From positions 1 through 40,301 of the forward strand of contig JAFQLL010000091.1 of NCBI GenBank assembly GCA_017414645.1: a stretch of 40,301 nt of DNA, in the 5' to 3' direction. Both the position numbers and the translations under genes were made by a program. The DNA comes from Clostridia bacterium (lineage in GTDB: Bacteria > Bacillota > Clostridia > UMGS1883). Below are positions 9,601 through 17,583 of this stretch, piece by piece. Numbering within the stretch: position 1 is the stretch's first letter; each line of letters starts with the position of its first letter. The notes under the pieces were generated by a model. That model was not told where the DNA came from. It did not search any database and saw nothing but the letters and a program-made list of their open reading frames with translations.

Positions 9601-9729
9601 TCAGTTGCAGCAGGGGTTACCGCAGTTGTTTGTGAGGTTACCGTTGTTGCCGCAGCCGCAGAAGAGGAAGTAAAGTATAATAAGGATAATGATCCAATCG
9701 CATCCACAGTTGTTATTATATCCGAACAT
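9601..9729 (-). CDS. 42-residue cysteine-rich single-pass membrane protein
   Basis: The start is the ATG at 9727-9729, behind AGGAGA at 7-nt spacing; longer in-frame starts lack a ribosome site. The protein has a Gly/Asn/Cys head with CGC at residues 8-10, one hydrophobic helix (12-23, IIILIILYFLF), then CGC at 24-26 and a tail ending NPCCN; seven Cys in total. Very small Gly/Cys/hydrophobic proteins of this style recur in Clostridia, some annotated as 'high-cysteine' proteins, and they recall the YjcZ-type spore-associated proteins of bacilli. Metal binding, disulfide cross-linking or a spore-coat role are all guesses. It has its own terminator, so it is probably a real transcript. Confidence 0.8.
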   Translation of the reverse strand: MFGYNNNCGCDWIIILIILYFLFCGCGNNGNLTNNCGNPCCN

Positions 9730-9924
9730 AAATGTTCTCCTTTCAATTCTTTGAGTTGGCAGAGGTTTTCTTACGGAGAAAATCTCCCTGCAATACATAT
9801 ATATTTAAAAATTAATTTTCGGTTACTTTTAAAGGAAAAATTTTTTTGAATTTCAAAGAAAGAGTTGATAATAATAGATATGAGATTGTTTATATCTCAC
9901 TATGTTAAAAGGAGGCGAAGCAAT

Positions 9925-10269
9925 TTGAAAAGAATTGCTGTCATTACGGCTCTTTGTGTTATGCTATTGTCGGGTTGCGGATGCAGTAACCGCGATGACG
10001 TGAATAACGATGGTATTATAGGCAACGATAATGCTGTTAACGATAATGCTGTGGATAAAACCCCTGACAATAATGACAACGCTGCCGACGGCGATATGAC
10101 AGATGACAACATTGTCGGCGACAATGAGCCCTCAAGTAATGCAAGGAGTATGCTTGGCAATGCGGCAAACGGCATAGGCAACGCAGTTGACGGTGTTGGC
10201 AATGCTGTTGAAGACGTGGGCAGGGGTGCCAACAATGTGATGCACGATATAGGTAATGCAATGAGATAA
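9925..10269 (+). CDS. Small Asn/Asp-rich lipoprotein
   Basis: Start is TTG at 9925, behind AGGAGG (9910-9915); upstream in-frame ATGs lack such a site. The product is 114 residues. The N terminus is a lipoprotein signal (KR, hydrophobic stretch, lipobox LLSGC), so it should be lipidated and tethered outside the membrane. The mature part has two low-complexity zones: an NDNAV/DNN/DDN acidic region and a C-terminal run of glycine-spaced amphipathic repeats (GNAANGIGNAVDGVGNAVED), which looks like a linker plus a helix-forming or wall-interacting tail. No enzymatic motif. It sits 76 bp upstream of lgt, the enzyme that would modify it. Confidence 0.82.
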   Translation: MKRIAVITALCVMLLSGCGCSNRDDVNNDGIIGNDNAVNDNAVDKTPDNNDNAADGDMTDDNIVGDNEPSSNARSMLGNAANGIGNAVDGVGNAVEDVGRGANNVMHDIGNAMR

Positions 10270-10290
10270 CAATAGAAAACACTGTTCTGT

Positions 10291-10310
10291 GCGCACTCTG
10301 AGGAGTGCGT
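10291..10310 (+). other. Hairpin between lipoprotein gene and lgt
   Basis: A stem CGCACTC / GAGTGCG (10292-10298, 10303-10309) with a TGAG loop and no T-run. It may be an mRNA processing or stability element rather than a terminator. Confidence 0.5.
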
Positions 10311-10345
10311 GTACATATGAGGAAAACTAAAAAAGGAGGACGGGT

Positions 10346-11176
10346 ATGAATCATATTTCGTTTCCCAAACTGGGAGTGGAGTTTCATATTAATGAAACCA
10401 TAAATGTTTTTGGCTTCAACATTTACTGGTATGCAATAATTATTGCAACAGGTATGCTTATAGCCATTGCGATTGCATTTTTTGAATTTAAAAAGCGCGG
10501 CCTTAATTCTGACGATCTTGCGGATTTTGTGCTTTTTGCAATTCCGCTTGGAATATTGGGCGCAAGGCTTTATTATGTAATTTTTGACTGGAGCTATTAC
10601 GCCAAGCACCCGGGCGACATATTTGCCATATGGAAAGGCGGGCTTGCAATTTACGGCGGTGTTATAGCCGGCTGTATTGTGGCAATTGTGTTCACAAAAA
10701 TAAAAAAAATACCCTTTTTATGGTTTGCCGACATTGCAACTATAGGGCTTTTTATTGCACAGTCTTTAGGCAGATGGGGCAATTTTGTGAACGCCGAAGC
10801 CTTCGGAGGCTTAACTGATCTTCCCTGGGGCATGGTAGTTGATGGCCCCGATGTGAAGCCTTATTCGCCCTTTGGTCCGTGTCATCCGACTTTTTTATAT
10901 GAATCCATGTGGAACCTGGTTGGATTTATTATTTCATATTTTGTTATTCACAGATTACTTAAAACAAACGGATTCAGCTTTGCTTACTACCTTATCTGGT
11001 ACGGAACAGGGCGCTTTTTCATTGAAGGGCTCAGAACAGACAGCTTATGGCTTGTGCAGGATGTTGTAAGGGTGAGTCAGGTAGTTGCTCTTATAAGTAT
11101 CGTTGGTGGTGTAGCTACGCTTTTTTACATCAAAAATTGCGAAAAAAAGGAAAAATTTCAAGAAACAGAGCAGTAA
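10346..11176 (+). CDS. lgt: Prolipoprotein diacylglyceryl transferase
   Basis: An integral membrane enzyme that transfers diacylglycerol from phosphatidylglycerol to the lipobox cysteine of prolipoproteins. At 276 residues with about seven hydrophobic segments it fits the family. Visible signatures: YWYAI early, GARLYYVIFDW, the WKGGLAIYGGVIAG block, the Lgt signature GRWGNFVNAEAFGG (Arg and Asn of the active region), and the late YLIWYGTGRFFIEGLRTDSL. Start ATG follows AAAAGGAGG (10331-10339). Likely co-transcribed with the lipoprotein gene upstream. Confidence 0.98.
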   Translation: MNHISFPKLGVEFHINETINVFGFNIYWYAIIIATGMLIAIAIAFFEFKKRGLNSDDLADFVLFAIPLGILGARLYYVIFDWSYYAKHPGDIFAIWKGGLAIYGGVIAGCIVAIVFTKIKKIPFLWFADIATIGLFIAQSLGRWGNFVNAEAFGGLTDLPWGMVVDGPDVKPYSPFGPCHPTFLYESMWNLVGFIISYFVIHRLLKTNGFSFAYYLIWYGTGRFFIEGLRTDSLWLVQDVVRVSQVVALISIVGGVATLFYIKNCEKKEKFQETEQ

Positions 11177-11220
11177 TGTTACAATTTGATGAAATTTATG
11201 TTGTGATAAGATAACAAAAC

Positions 11221-11281
11221 TTGACGTAAAAAGATTGTTGTGCTAAAATTTCAGTATGGTTTTCTGGGGTATTTTCACCCC
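11221..11281 (+). promoter_or_regulatory. Strong promoter and 5'-UTR hairpin of SLH gene
   Basis: TTGACG (11221-11226), 17-bp spacer, TAAAAT (11244-11249). The leader then has a GGGGT / ACCCC stem (11266-11270, 11277-11281) just before the AGGAGG site, as is common for long-lived mRNAs of abundant surface proteins. Confidence 0.85.
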
Positions 11282-11311
11282 GGGGCAAATAAAATATAGG
11301 AGGATGAAAAT

Positions 11312-14209
11312 ATGAAGACAAAAAGAGTATTGTCTTTTATATTGACAATGATGATGCTTTTGTCAGTAGTGGCTATGCCCGCTATTGCTGCGGAAGAGCT
11401 CGTGCTTACAGACATCAGCGCAGCAGTAGTTGGTGAAACTGTAAACAAGGCCGTAACAAGACTTGTTTCCAGAGGCATTATCAATGGTTATGACGACGGA
11501 ACCTACCGCCCTGACAACTCTATTTCAAGAGCAGAATTCTGTGTTGTTATGGTAAAGTTCCAGAGTCAGCAGGATTATATTAATCCGGATGCATACACAG
11601 GCTTTGAGGATCTTGATCTGGACAGCAACTATGCATGGGCACGTCCTTATGTTGCAAAGGCTGTAGAATTAGGTCTTATCAACGGCTTTGAAGACAAAAC
11701 ATTCCGTGCAGCAGACCCTGTAACATACGAACAGGCAGTTAAGGTGCTCGTATGTGCTCTCGGTTACGAGGAGGAAGGCATTAAGCCCACTATCGCAGGC
11801 GACTGGTCCAGTGGCTATGTAAAGGTTGCTATGGATCTTGGTCTTACAAAGAGCACATCTATTGCAAATAAGGGCAGAGCTGCAACAAGAGGCGAGGTTG
11901 CTGTTTTGGCATCTAATGCACTTGATGCAGAAAGAAATTCCGACACAGGCATTGAAGGCTGGGAACCCAAGGATCCTGACCAGACTCTTGGCTATGAAGA
12001 AGTTAAGGGTATTGTAACAGGCACCTATATTACAGAACTTGAAGATGCAGACAGTTCTGTTCCCAAGAACTGCATTCAGATCGGCAAAAAAACTTACGAG
12101 ATTGGTTTTTCTGCCGACCCCAACGACTTCCTCGGTGCTGAAGTTGAAGCAGTTGTTAAGGATGCAGAAGATTACAACGACTATCCTGTAGTTGTAAGCA
12201 TGGAATATTCCAAGAAGACAAACGTTATTGAAATTGAAGCAGGTCTCATCGGTATTTATGACGAAGGCGTGCTTGAATATCAGACAAAGAGAGACGGCAA
12301 CTTTAAAGAAGCTAAGATTAACGACGAATACATCACAATTTTCAACAACAAGGCTTATGAATACGACCTTGAAGACCTTGAAAACCTCGAAGACGGTAAT
12401 GTAGTTCTCGTTGATAACGATGGCGACAGAAAGTTCGATGTTATCAGAATCAATTCTTACGACGTGTTTGTTGTTGCATCCAAGAATTCTTCCAGCCAGA
12501 AGATTACTCTTATGTACGATGCAGAATACGAAGGCGATGACACAATCGTGTTCCCCGCTGAATCCACATCACTTATTTTCTCTCTCAAGAGAAACGGTAA
12601 AGAAATTAAGTTCAGCGACATTTCCAAGTGGGACGTTCTTAACATTAAGGCTTCTCCCGAAGATGCTGACGGTAAGAGATATTACGAAGTTATAGTAACT
12701 CGCGAAACTGTTACAGGCAGCATTGAAGAACGTGATGCAGATGATGAAAGTGCAATTGTAATCAACGGCAAGGAATATTACATTGCGAAGTCTCTTCTTG
12801 ATTACATTGAGTTAGGCGGCGAAGATGCTCCCTCTCTTAAGATCGGTGAAAACGCACAGGTATATCTTGATGCAGCAGGCAAAATTGTTGCTGCTGCTGA
12901 AGCAACAACAAGAAACTCTTCTGAAAAGTATGCTTATCTTGTAGCGCTCCGTCAGGACAGCGACGACAGCGAATATGACCTCGAGTTCAAGCTTTACGGC
13001 GTAGACGGCAAGATGATTCAGATCGGTTCTGCGGCAAAGATTGAAATTGATGGTAAGAAGTACAAGGCACTTGACGAGGATATTCTTGATGAACTTTCCG
13101 AGTCTGCTGATATGGCAAACGCCACATATGACGGTGCTGAAAACTGGACATATCATCAGCCCATCATTTATCAGACAAACTCCGAGGGTCTTATTTCTGT
13201 AATGCATACAGTAGCGAGCCCCGAAAATGAAGATATTTCAATGACTATGGAAGACGAAGACGGCGACAGCTACTTTGCAGAATATGAAGAAAGACAGTAC
13301 AAGTCTTCTTCCAAGAGCTTCACAGACTTTAAGGTATCTTCTTCTACAAAGATTGTATTCATTCCCGATAACAGAAATGATACAGACAACTACCTTACAT
13401 TCTCTTCTTACTCAAAGGCATTCTCCAATGGTAGAAACTATCATGTAGAAGCGTTTGGTCTTACTTCAAGTAAAACAGCGTCGCTGGTATTCATTTACAA
13501 CCAGAACGACTCCAGAATTTACACATCCTCTTCTCCCTGGATGATTGTTGCATCCAAGAGCGAAACAAAGGATGGTACTGTTATTAAGGGTTATGCAGGT
13601 ACAAGCTATTCTCTCAGAAGCGTAAAGGTTTCTGAAGAAGATGGTCCTTCTGTATCATCTATTGGTAAGGGTGATATCATCAGATACATTCTCAATGGTA
13701 GCAATGAGCTTGTTGATTACCAGGTATGGTTCGACGCAAGTGAACCCGAACAGCTTAACACAATCAATGATATTGATGAAGCGTACGCTACAGACGAAGA
13801 AGATATTGCTAAGCGTATTCTTGAAATTCACTCTACAAGCACAACACCCAGAAAGGATTACCCCAATGCTACATTCCGTCTCCAGTACGGTACTGTAACT
13901 GACATTGTCCTCAAGGATGGCGAAGACGACGATTCTGTTGATGAACAGCAGATTGCAGTTTCTCCCTACATTGTGGAAGATGGTATGGAAATTGAAATGG
14001 GTGACGACGATCAAGGTTTCATTTCCGAAGAAATCGGTTCTTCCGTAAAGGTATTCCTCTATGACCGTGGCGGCAGAGGCAGCGACGTTGTAACAGAAGC
14101 TGATCTTAGTGAAATTCTCGATTACACTAACTATGGCGATGATGCAACAAGAGTTGTTATCTACACAGCAGGTGGTACACTCAGAATGATTTACATCATT
14201 CAGGAATAA
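11312..14209 (+). CDS. SLH-domain S-layer-type surface protein
   Basis: A 965-residue secreted protein. Residues 1-27 are a signal peptide (KTKR, hydrophobic core, AIAAEE). Three S-layer homology domains follow (about 35-200): RGIINGYDDGTYRPDNSISRAEF and LGLINGFEDKTF are unmistakable, the third is divergent. SLH triplets bind pyruvylated secondary cell-wall polysaccharide. The remaining 750 residues are acidic (long Asp/Glu runs), have almost no Cys and look like repeated beta-rich modules without a recognisable enzyme motif. Strong promoter, structured leader and its own terminator suggest an abundant S-layer or scaffold protein. Strict S-layer status cannot be proven from sequence. Confidence 0.93.
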   Translation: MKTKRVLSFILTMMMLLSVVAMPAIAAEELVLTDISAAVVGETVNKAVTRLVSRGIINGYDDGTYRPDNSISRAEFCVVMVKFQSQQDYINPDAYTGFEDLDLDSNYAWARPYVAKAVELGLINGFEDKTFRAADPVTYEQAVKVLVCALGYEEEGIKPTIAGDWSSGYVKVAMDLGLTKSTSIANKGRAATRGEVAVLASNALDAERNSDTGIEGWEPKDPDQTLGYEEVKGIVTGTYITELEDADSSVPKNCIQIGKKTYEIGFSADPNDFLGAEVEAVVKDAEDYNDYPVVVSMEYSKKTNVIEIEAGLIGIYDEGVLEYQTKRDGNFKEAKINDEYITIFNNKAYEYDLEDLENLEDGNVVLVDNDGDRKFDVIRINSYDVFVVASKNSSSQKITLMYDAEYEGDDTIVFPAESTSLIFSLKRNGKEIKFSDISKWDVLNIKASPEDADGKRYYEVIVTRETVTGSIEERDADDESAIVINGKEYYIAKSLLDYIELGGEDAPSLKIGENAQVYLDAAGKIVAAAEATTRNSSEKYAYLVALRQDSDDSEYDLEFKLYGVDGKMIQIGSAAKIEIDGKKYKALDEDILDELSESADMANATYDGAENWTYHQPIIYQTNSEGLISVMHTVASPENEDISMTMEDEDGDSYFAEYEERQYKSSSKSFTDFKVSSSTKIVFIPDNRNDTDNYLTFSSYSKAFSNGRNYHVEAFGLTSSKTASLVFIYNQNDSRIYTSSSPWMIVASKSETKDGTVIKGYAGTSYSLRSVKVSEEDGPSVSSIGKGDIIRYILNGSNELVDYQVWFDASEPEQLNTINDIDEAYATDEEDIAKRILEIHSTSTTPRKDYPNATFRLQYGTVTDIVLKDGEDDDSVDEQQIAVSPYIVEDGMEIEMGDDDQGFISEEIGSSVKVFLYDRGGRGSDVVTEADLSEILDYTNYGDDATRVVIYTAGGTLRMIYIIQE

Positions 14210-14220
14210 TTAAGTTCATA

Positions 14221-14248
14221 AAAGGCGTTGCTTTGGCAACGCCTTTTT
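14221..14248 (+). terminator. Terminator after SLH gene
   Basis: The 11-bp stem AAAGGCGTTGC / GCAACGCCTTT has a TTTG loop and is followed by T residues. Confidence 0.95.
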
Positions 14249-14250
14249 AC

Positions 14251-14279
14251 TTGAAAAATTTATTCGGTTATGGTAACAT
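14251..14279 (+). promoter_or_regulatory. Promoter of DUF815 ATPase gene
   Basis: TTGAAA (14251-14256), 17-bp spacer, TAACAT (14274-14279), starting 3 bp after the preceding terminator. Confidence 0.65.
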
Positions 14280-14300
14280 ACTTAAAAGAGGTGAACTTTT

Positions 14301-15446
14301 ATGACTTGTTATGAAACAGCAAAAAATTTAAAATCCCTTGCGGTTTTCAGATGTATATTGAATAACGACATGGTAAAAGCTTTTGTAGAGCTTTGTGAAG
14401 CTCCCGACGAAAACAAGCTTGGAGCTTTTACAGAAAAGCTTTATAAAAAAGGAGACAACCTTTCCAGAGCCTTTCTCGAGGTTGTGCTTTTGTCGGAAAA
14501 CCTTCTCAGCGTGAAAAAGGCTTGCGACGAGAGCGTTAACCGCATTATTCTTGACAGAGCAAGCATGGAGCTTGACATTATCAAAAAAGCGGCAGAAATT
14601 GAAAGCACGGCCTTTTCTGTGTTTGGTTTGTGGAAGGTTGAAGAACTGGACTTTGAAAAGCTGTTTACGGAAAGACTAGACAATATCAAAAGTACAGGCT
14701 ATGGTATTTTTGCAGAAAACACCATGTTTACCCTTGAAGGTAAAGACATTGTGCCTGCAATTTTTAAAGATGATACCACAGTTGATTCGCTAAAGGGCTA
14801 CGAAAGGCAACGCTTACAGATAGAAAACAATATAAAAGCCTTAATTAAAGGTAAAGTTGCTGCAAACATGCTTCTTTACGGAGACAGTGGCACAGGCAAA
14901 AGCGCAACAATAAAAGCACTGGCAAATTTTTATGCACCTATGGGCGTAAGGCTCATTGAAATAAAAAAGAGCCAGATTTCTGAAATTCCCTATATTATGG
15001 GTAAGGTAAGCAATAATCCTTTGAAATTCATACTTTTCCTTGACGACTTAACCTTCGACCCCGGTGACGATTCCTTCGGCAGTATGAAAGCGGTTTTAGA
15101 GGGCAGCGTTGCTGCAAGAGCAAAAAACACCTGTATATGCGTTACAAGTAACCGCAGGCATCTTGTGAAGGAAACTATGGCAGACCGTGAAGGCGGAGAT
15201 TTGCACCGCCGCGATACCATGGAGGAAATAGGTGCATTAACCCAGCGCTTTGGTCTGAGCGTTGTTTACGAAAAACCCGACAGAATTTCCTATATAAAGG
15301 TGCTTACGGACATTGCTGCAGACTATGCGATAACCATAGGCGAAGCCGAAATTAAAGAGGCCGAGGCCTATGCAATAAGCAAAGGCGGAAGAAGCTGCCG
15401 TGTTGCAAAGCAATATGTTGAAGAGCTTATAAGACGTATGGATTAA
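14301..15446 (+). CDS. DUF815-family AAA ATPase
   Basis: A 381-residue cytoplasmic P-loop ATPase. Walker A GDSGTGKS is at 194-201, Walker B ILFLDDL at about 244-250, followed by the DUF815 features: a 'KAVLEGS' segment, sensor-like VTSNRRHLVKE, and an RFGLSVVYEKPD region. The N-terminal 190 residues are helical and variable, as in relatives. The family (PF05673) is widespread in bacteria but its cellular role is not established. Own promoter and terminator make it monocistronic. Start ATG behind AGAGGTG. Confidence 0.9.
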   Translation: MTCYETAKNLKSLAVFRCILNNDMVKAFVELCEAPDENKLGAFTEKLYKKGDNLSRAFLEVVLLSENLLSVKKACDESVNRIILDRASMELDIIKKAAEIESTAFSVFGLWKVEELDFEKLFTERLDNIKSTGYGIFAENTMFTLEGKDIVPAIFKDDTTVDSLKGYERQRLQIENNIKALIKGKVAANMLLYGDSGTGKSATIKALANFYAPMGVRLIEIKKSQISEIPYIMGKVSNNPLKFILFLDDLTFDPGDDSFGSMKAVLEGSVAARAKNTCICVTSNRRHLVKETMADREGGDLHRRDTMEEIGALTQRFGLSVVYEKPDRISYIKVLTDIAADYAITIGEAEIKEAEAYAISKGGRSCRVAKQYVEELIRRMD

Positions 15447-15453
15447 AGTACAT

Positions 15454-15487
15454 AAAAAATACACTTCAATCGAAGTGTATTTTTTTG
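15454..15487 (+). terminator. Terminator after DUF815 gene
   Basis: The stem ATACACTTC / GAAGTGTAT (15459-15467, 15472-15480) has an AATC loop with A-run before and T-run after, so it may work in both directions. Confidence 0.93.
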
Positions 15488-15521
15488 TTATGTGGGAAAA
15501 ATAGAAGAAGGAGGCGGTAAA

Positions 15522-15656
15522 ATGAAATACATTTGCAGTGTATGTGGCTGGGTCTATGACGAGGACGAGCAGGAAATTAAATGGAAAAACCTGCCCGACA
15601 GCTTCAAATGTCCTTTGTGCAACGTGGGAAAGGACAAATTTGAGAAAAGCGAGTAG
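15522..15656 (+). CDS. Minimal 44-residue rubredoxin-like protein
   Basis: Start ATG at 15522 behind GGAGGCGG. The two rubredoxin knuckles are intact: C5-x-x-C8-G-W and C30-P-L-C33, which would bind one Fe (or Zn). The central loop is only about 21 residues between the pairs, so the usual GDPxxGIxPGTxFEDLPxDW hairpin is replaced by a short DEDEQEIKWKNLPDSF. It therefore resembles the short rubredoxin domains found fused to rubrerythrins or flavin reductases, here free-standing. Likely a small electron carrier; partner unknown. The stop codon lies within a terminator stem. Confidence 0.85.
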   Translation: MKYICSVCGWVYDEDEQEIKWKNLPDSFKCPLCNVGKDKFEKSE

Positions 15657-15674
15657 CTATTGCTACTCGCTTTT
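15648..15674. terminator. Shared terminator containing both stop codons
   Basis: The 10-bp stem AGCGAGTAGC / GCTACTCGCT (15648-15657, 15662-15671) has a 4-nt loop. The TAG of the rubredoxin-like gene (15654-15656) and, on the other strand, the TAG of the convergent Nudix gene (15663-15665) are both in the stem. Confidence 0.9.
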
Positions 15675-16214
15675 AAGTTTGCTCAACACTTTTCTGTACG
15701 TGTCAGGCATAATGCAATATTCCCGATTTTTGTTTTCAAGCTCAAAGAGCAGGTTTTCTGCATCCATCCACTTTAAGGCGGAAATTTCTTCACGCTGAAA
15801 TTTGAATGCCTCCAAGGGAGCGTCATAGTTTAAAAGGTAAACCTTGTTGTATTCGCGGTCAGTAAAGGTTTTTTTATAAAAGATATTAATCTTTTCGACC
15901 AGCTGGTCAAAGGCGTGCACAAGGCTGTGAAAACTTATCTCTATACCCAGCTCCTCACGAAGCTCCTTTAACGCGGTGCTTTCAAAGCTGTCGCCTGCCG
16001 ATATGTGCCCGGCACAGGAGGTGTCCCAGCAGGAGGGGAAGCTGTCCTTGTCGTCAGCTCGCTTTTGTAACAGGATTTCATATTTGTCATTAATCTTGCG
16101 GTAAATATAAATATGAACAGCGGCATGTAAAACGCCTTTTTCGTGGGCGAGAGAGCGTTCAACAATTTCGCCCGTAGGTGTACCGTTTTCGTTGTAAACG
16201 TCAAAATATTCCAT
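15663..16214 (-). CDS. Nudix hydrolase, YfcD/IPP-isomerase-like subfamily
   Basis: 183 residues. N-terminal 'EYFDVYNENGTPTGE' plus 'HAAVHIYIY' and 'CWDTSCAGHISAGD' are typical of the YfcD group, which is related to type-1 isopentenyl-diphosphate isomerase. The Nudix box reads G-x5-D-x7-KELREELGI: the metal-binding EE pair is kept, while the first Glu is Asp and the first Arg is Lys. Substrate is unknown for most of this group; a nucleotide-sugar or diphosphate housekeeping role is likely. Start ATG directly follows GGAGGCATT. The gene begins just after the minus-strand terminator of the lectin gene, and any promoter there is not obvious. Confidence 0.88.
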   Translation of the reverse strand: MEYFDVYNENGTPTGEIVERSLAHEKGVLHAAVHIYIYRKINDKYEILLQKRADDKDSFPSCWDTSCAGHISAGDSFESTALKELREELGIEISFHSLVHAFDQLVEKINIFYKKTFTDREYNKVYLLNYDAPLEAFKFQREEISALKWMDAENLLFELENKNREYCIMPDTYRKVLSKLKSE

Positions 16215-16223
16215 AATGCCTCC

Positions 16224-16253
16224 AAAAACAAAGAGGGCAAATGCCCTCTTTGT
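16224..16253 (-). terminator. Terminator of the stalk/ricin lectin pair
   Basis: A stem ACAAAGAGGGC / GCCCTCTTTGT (16228-16238, 16243-16253) followed on the minus strand by TTTTT (plus 16224-16228). It abuts the Nudix ribosome site. Confidence 0.9.
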
Positions 16254-16260
16254 AATAAGT

Positions 16261-17553
16261 TTAGTTGGTCTGTGTCATTGTCCATACCTGCTTGTAGGAA
16301 GCATTCCTGTAATCCTGAACAAGCATGTTGTTAGCATTTATTGTGAGATACAAGCCCGAATGTACGCTCTTGATGAGGTAGGTGTTGTCGCCCTGCTTTT
16401 CAAGAATCCATCTCTGGTTGGGGTCTGTACCTGCGTACCATGTGATGATGGGGTCACCGGGTGTAAGAGACTGACCATTAACGTCAAGATTCATACCTGT
16501 TGCAAGGTTTGTAATGAAGCTTTCGTTATTGCCGGCATCTGCAACTGTCCACTTCTGGCTATTGGGAATGTCGCTTGTTGTAACAATAAGACCGTTATTA
16601 TCTGTGAGCTTCAAGTCGCCGATAGAAAATACTCGGTAAGCGCCTGTCTGAGGAAGGTTAACGCCCTCGGGCATTTTTGCTTCCTTGATTTCCCAAAGCT
16701 GAATGGGCTTCTTTGTAATAGAAGACTGGATTGTGTTTGTGTCAGCGGGCTGAAGGGGAAGACCTGATGATGCGGCATAGATAAGCGCACCACCCTCAAC
16801 GTCCTTAACTGTAAACATCTGGTTTTCTGCGCCTGTAGAATCCCATGTGATAATTTCGCCGCCTGCCTCAACACTGTGACCGGAAACATCAAAATTCTGA
16901 CCATTGGAAACAGACTGAATGAAGAAGTAGCCATCTGTGGGTGCGGGAACGAAGCGGAAAATCTGGTTTGCGGAAGCTGCATTGTAGCTTTCGCTTACAA
17001 GAGTGTTGTGATCTGTTGCCGAAAGTGCCTTGCCTGTTTCTTTGTTGATTATGGAATAAACCTTGTCCTTATTGATAACTGTTGCAATAATAACAGGCGC
17101 TTCCTTAGTTGTGAGTGTAACGGTCTTTGTAGCACCGTCCCATGCTACTTCCTTATCAAAGGCTTCGCCGATAGCACGAACGGGAAGATATGTTGTGCCA
17201 TCCTTTAAAATGGGGTTAACCACGTTACCGTTGGCATCCTTTGCAATAAACTTACCACCATTGATAAAAATGTTGATAACATCTGTTTTCTTTGCAAGAA
17301 CGCTTACGCCGTTAATGAACACGCTTTTTGTAGCATCGTCCCACTGAACGTTAAGATTGAGTGCATTTGCAATTGCACGAACAGGAAGGTATGTTGTGCC
17401 ATCAACCAAGATAGGGGGAACTTCAACGCCCTGCGCATTTTTACAGTCGATAACTTCTCCGTCAAGTACAACTGTTACAGTGTCTTCTGCCATAACAGGA
17501 ATAGCAGAAAGTGCCATAATGAGTGTGAGTAAGATTGCCAGTAGTTTTTTCAT
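16261..17553 (-). CDS. Secreted stalk-domain and ricin-lectin protein (copy 1)
   Basis: 430 residues. A signal peptide (1-22, ending VMAED) is followed by two copper-amine-oxidase N-terminal-like 'stalk' units (about 25-155), each with a DGTTYLPVRAI strand and a W(D/E)xxTKxVxI ending. The rest is two ricin-type beta-trefoil regions (about 160-290 and 300-430) with QxW-like strands (NQMFTV, QLWEI, QKWTV, NQRWIL, KQVWTM), which usually bind galactose- or mannan-type glycans. It has no catalytic domain, so it is probably a carbohydrate- or wall-binding exoprotein. Tandem paralogue of the next gene upstream, 30 bp away and likely in one operon. Start behind AGGAGG. Confidence 0.88.
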   Translation of the reverse strand: MKKLLAILLTLIMALSAIPVMAEDTVTVVLDGEVIDCKNAQGVEVPPILVDGTTYLPVRAIANALNLNVQWDDATKSVFINGVSVLAKKTDVINIFINGGKFIAKDANGNVVNPILKDGTTYLPVRAIGEAFDKEVAWDGATKTVTLTTKEAPVIIATVINKDKVYSIINKETGKALSATDHNTLVSESYNAASANQIFRFVPAPTDGYFFIQSVSNGQNFDVSGHSVEAGGEIITWDSTGAENQMFTVKDVEGGALIYAASSGLPLQPADTNTIQSSITKKPIQLWEIKEAKMPEGVNLPQTGAYRVFSIGDLKLTDNNGLIVTTSDIPNSQKWTVADAGNNESFITNLATGMNLDVNGQSLTPGDPIITWYAGTDPNQRWILEKQGDNTYLIKSVHSGLYLTINANNMLVQDYRNASYKQVWTMTQTN

Positions 17554-17583
17554 TGTGTTTTCCTCCTGAGATGTTAAAAATTT

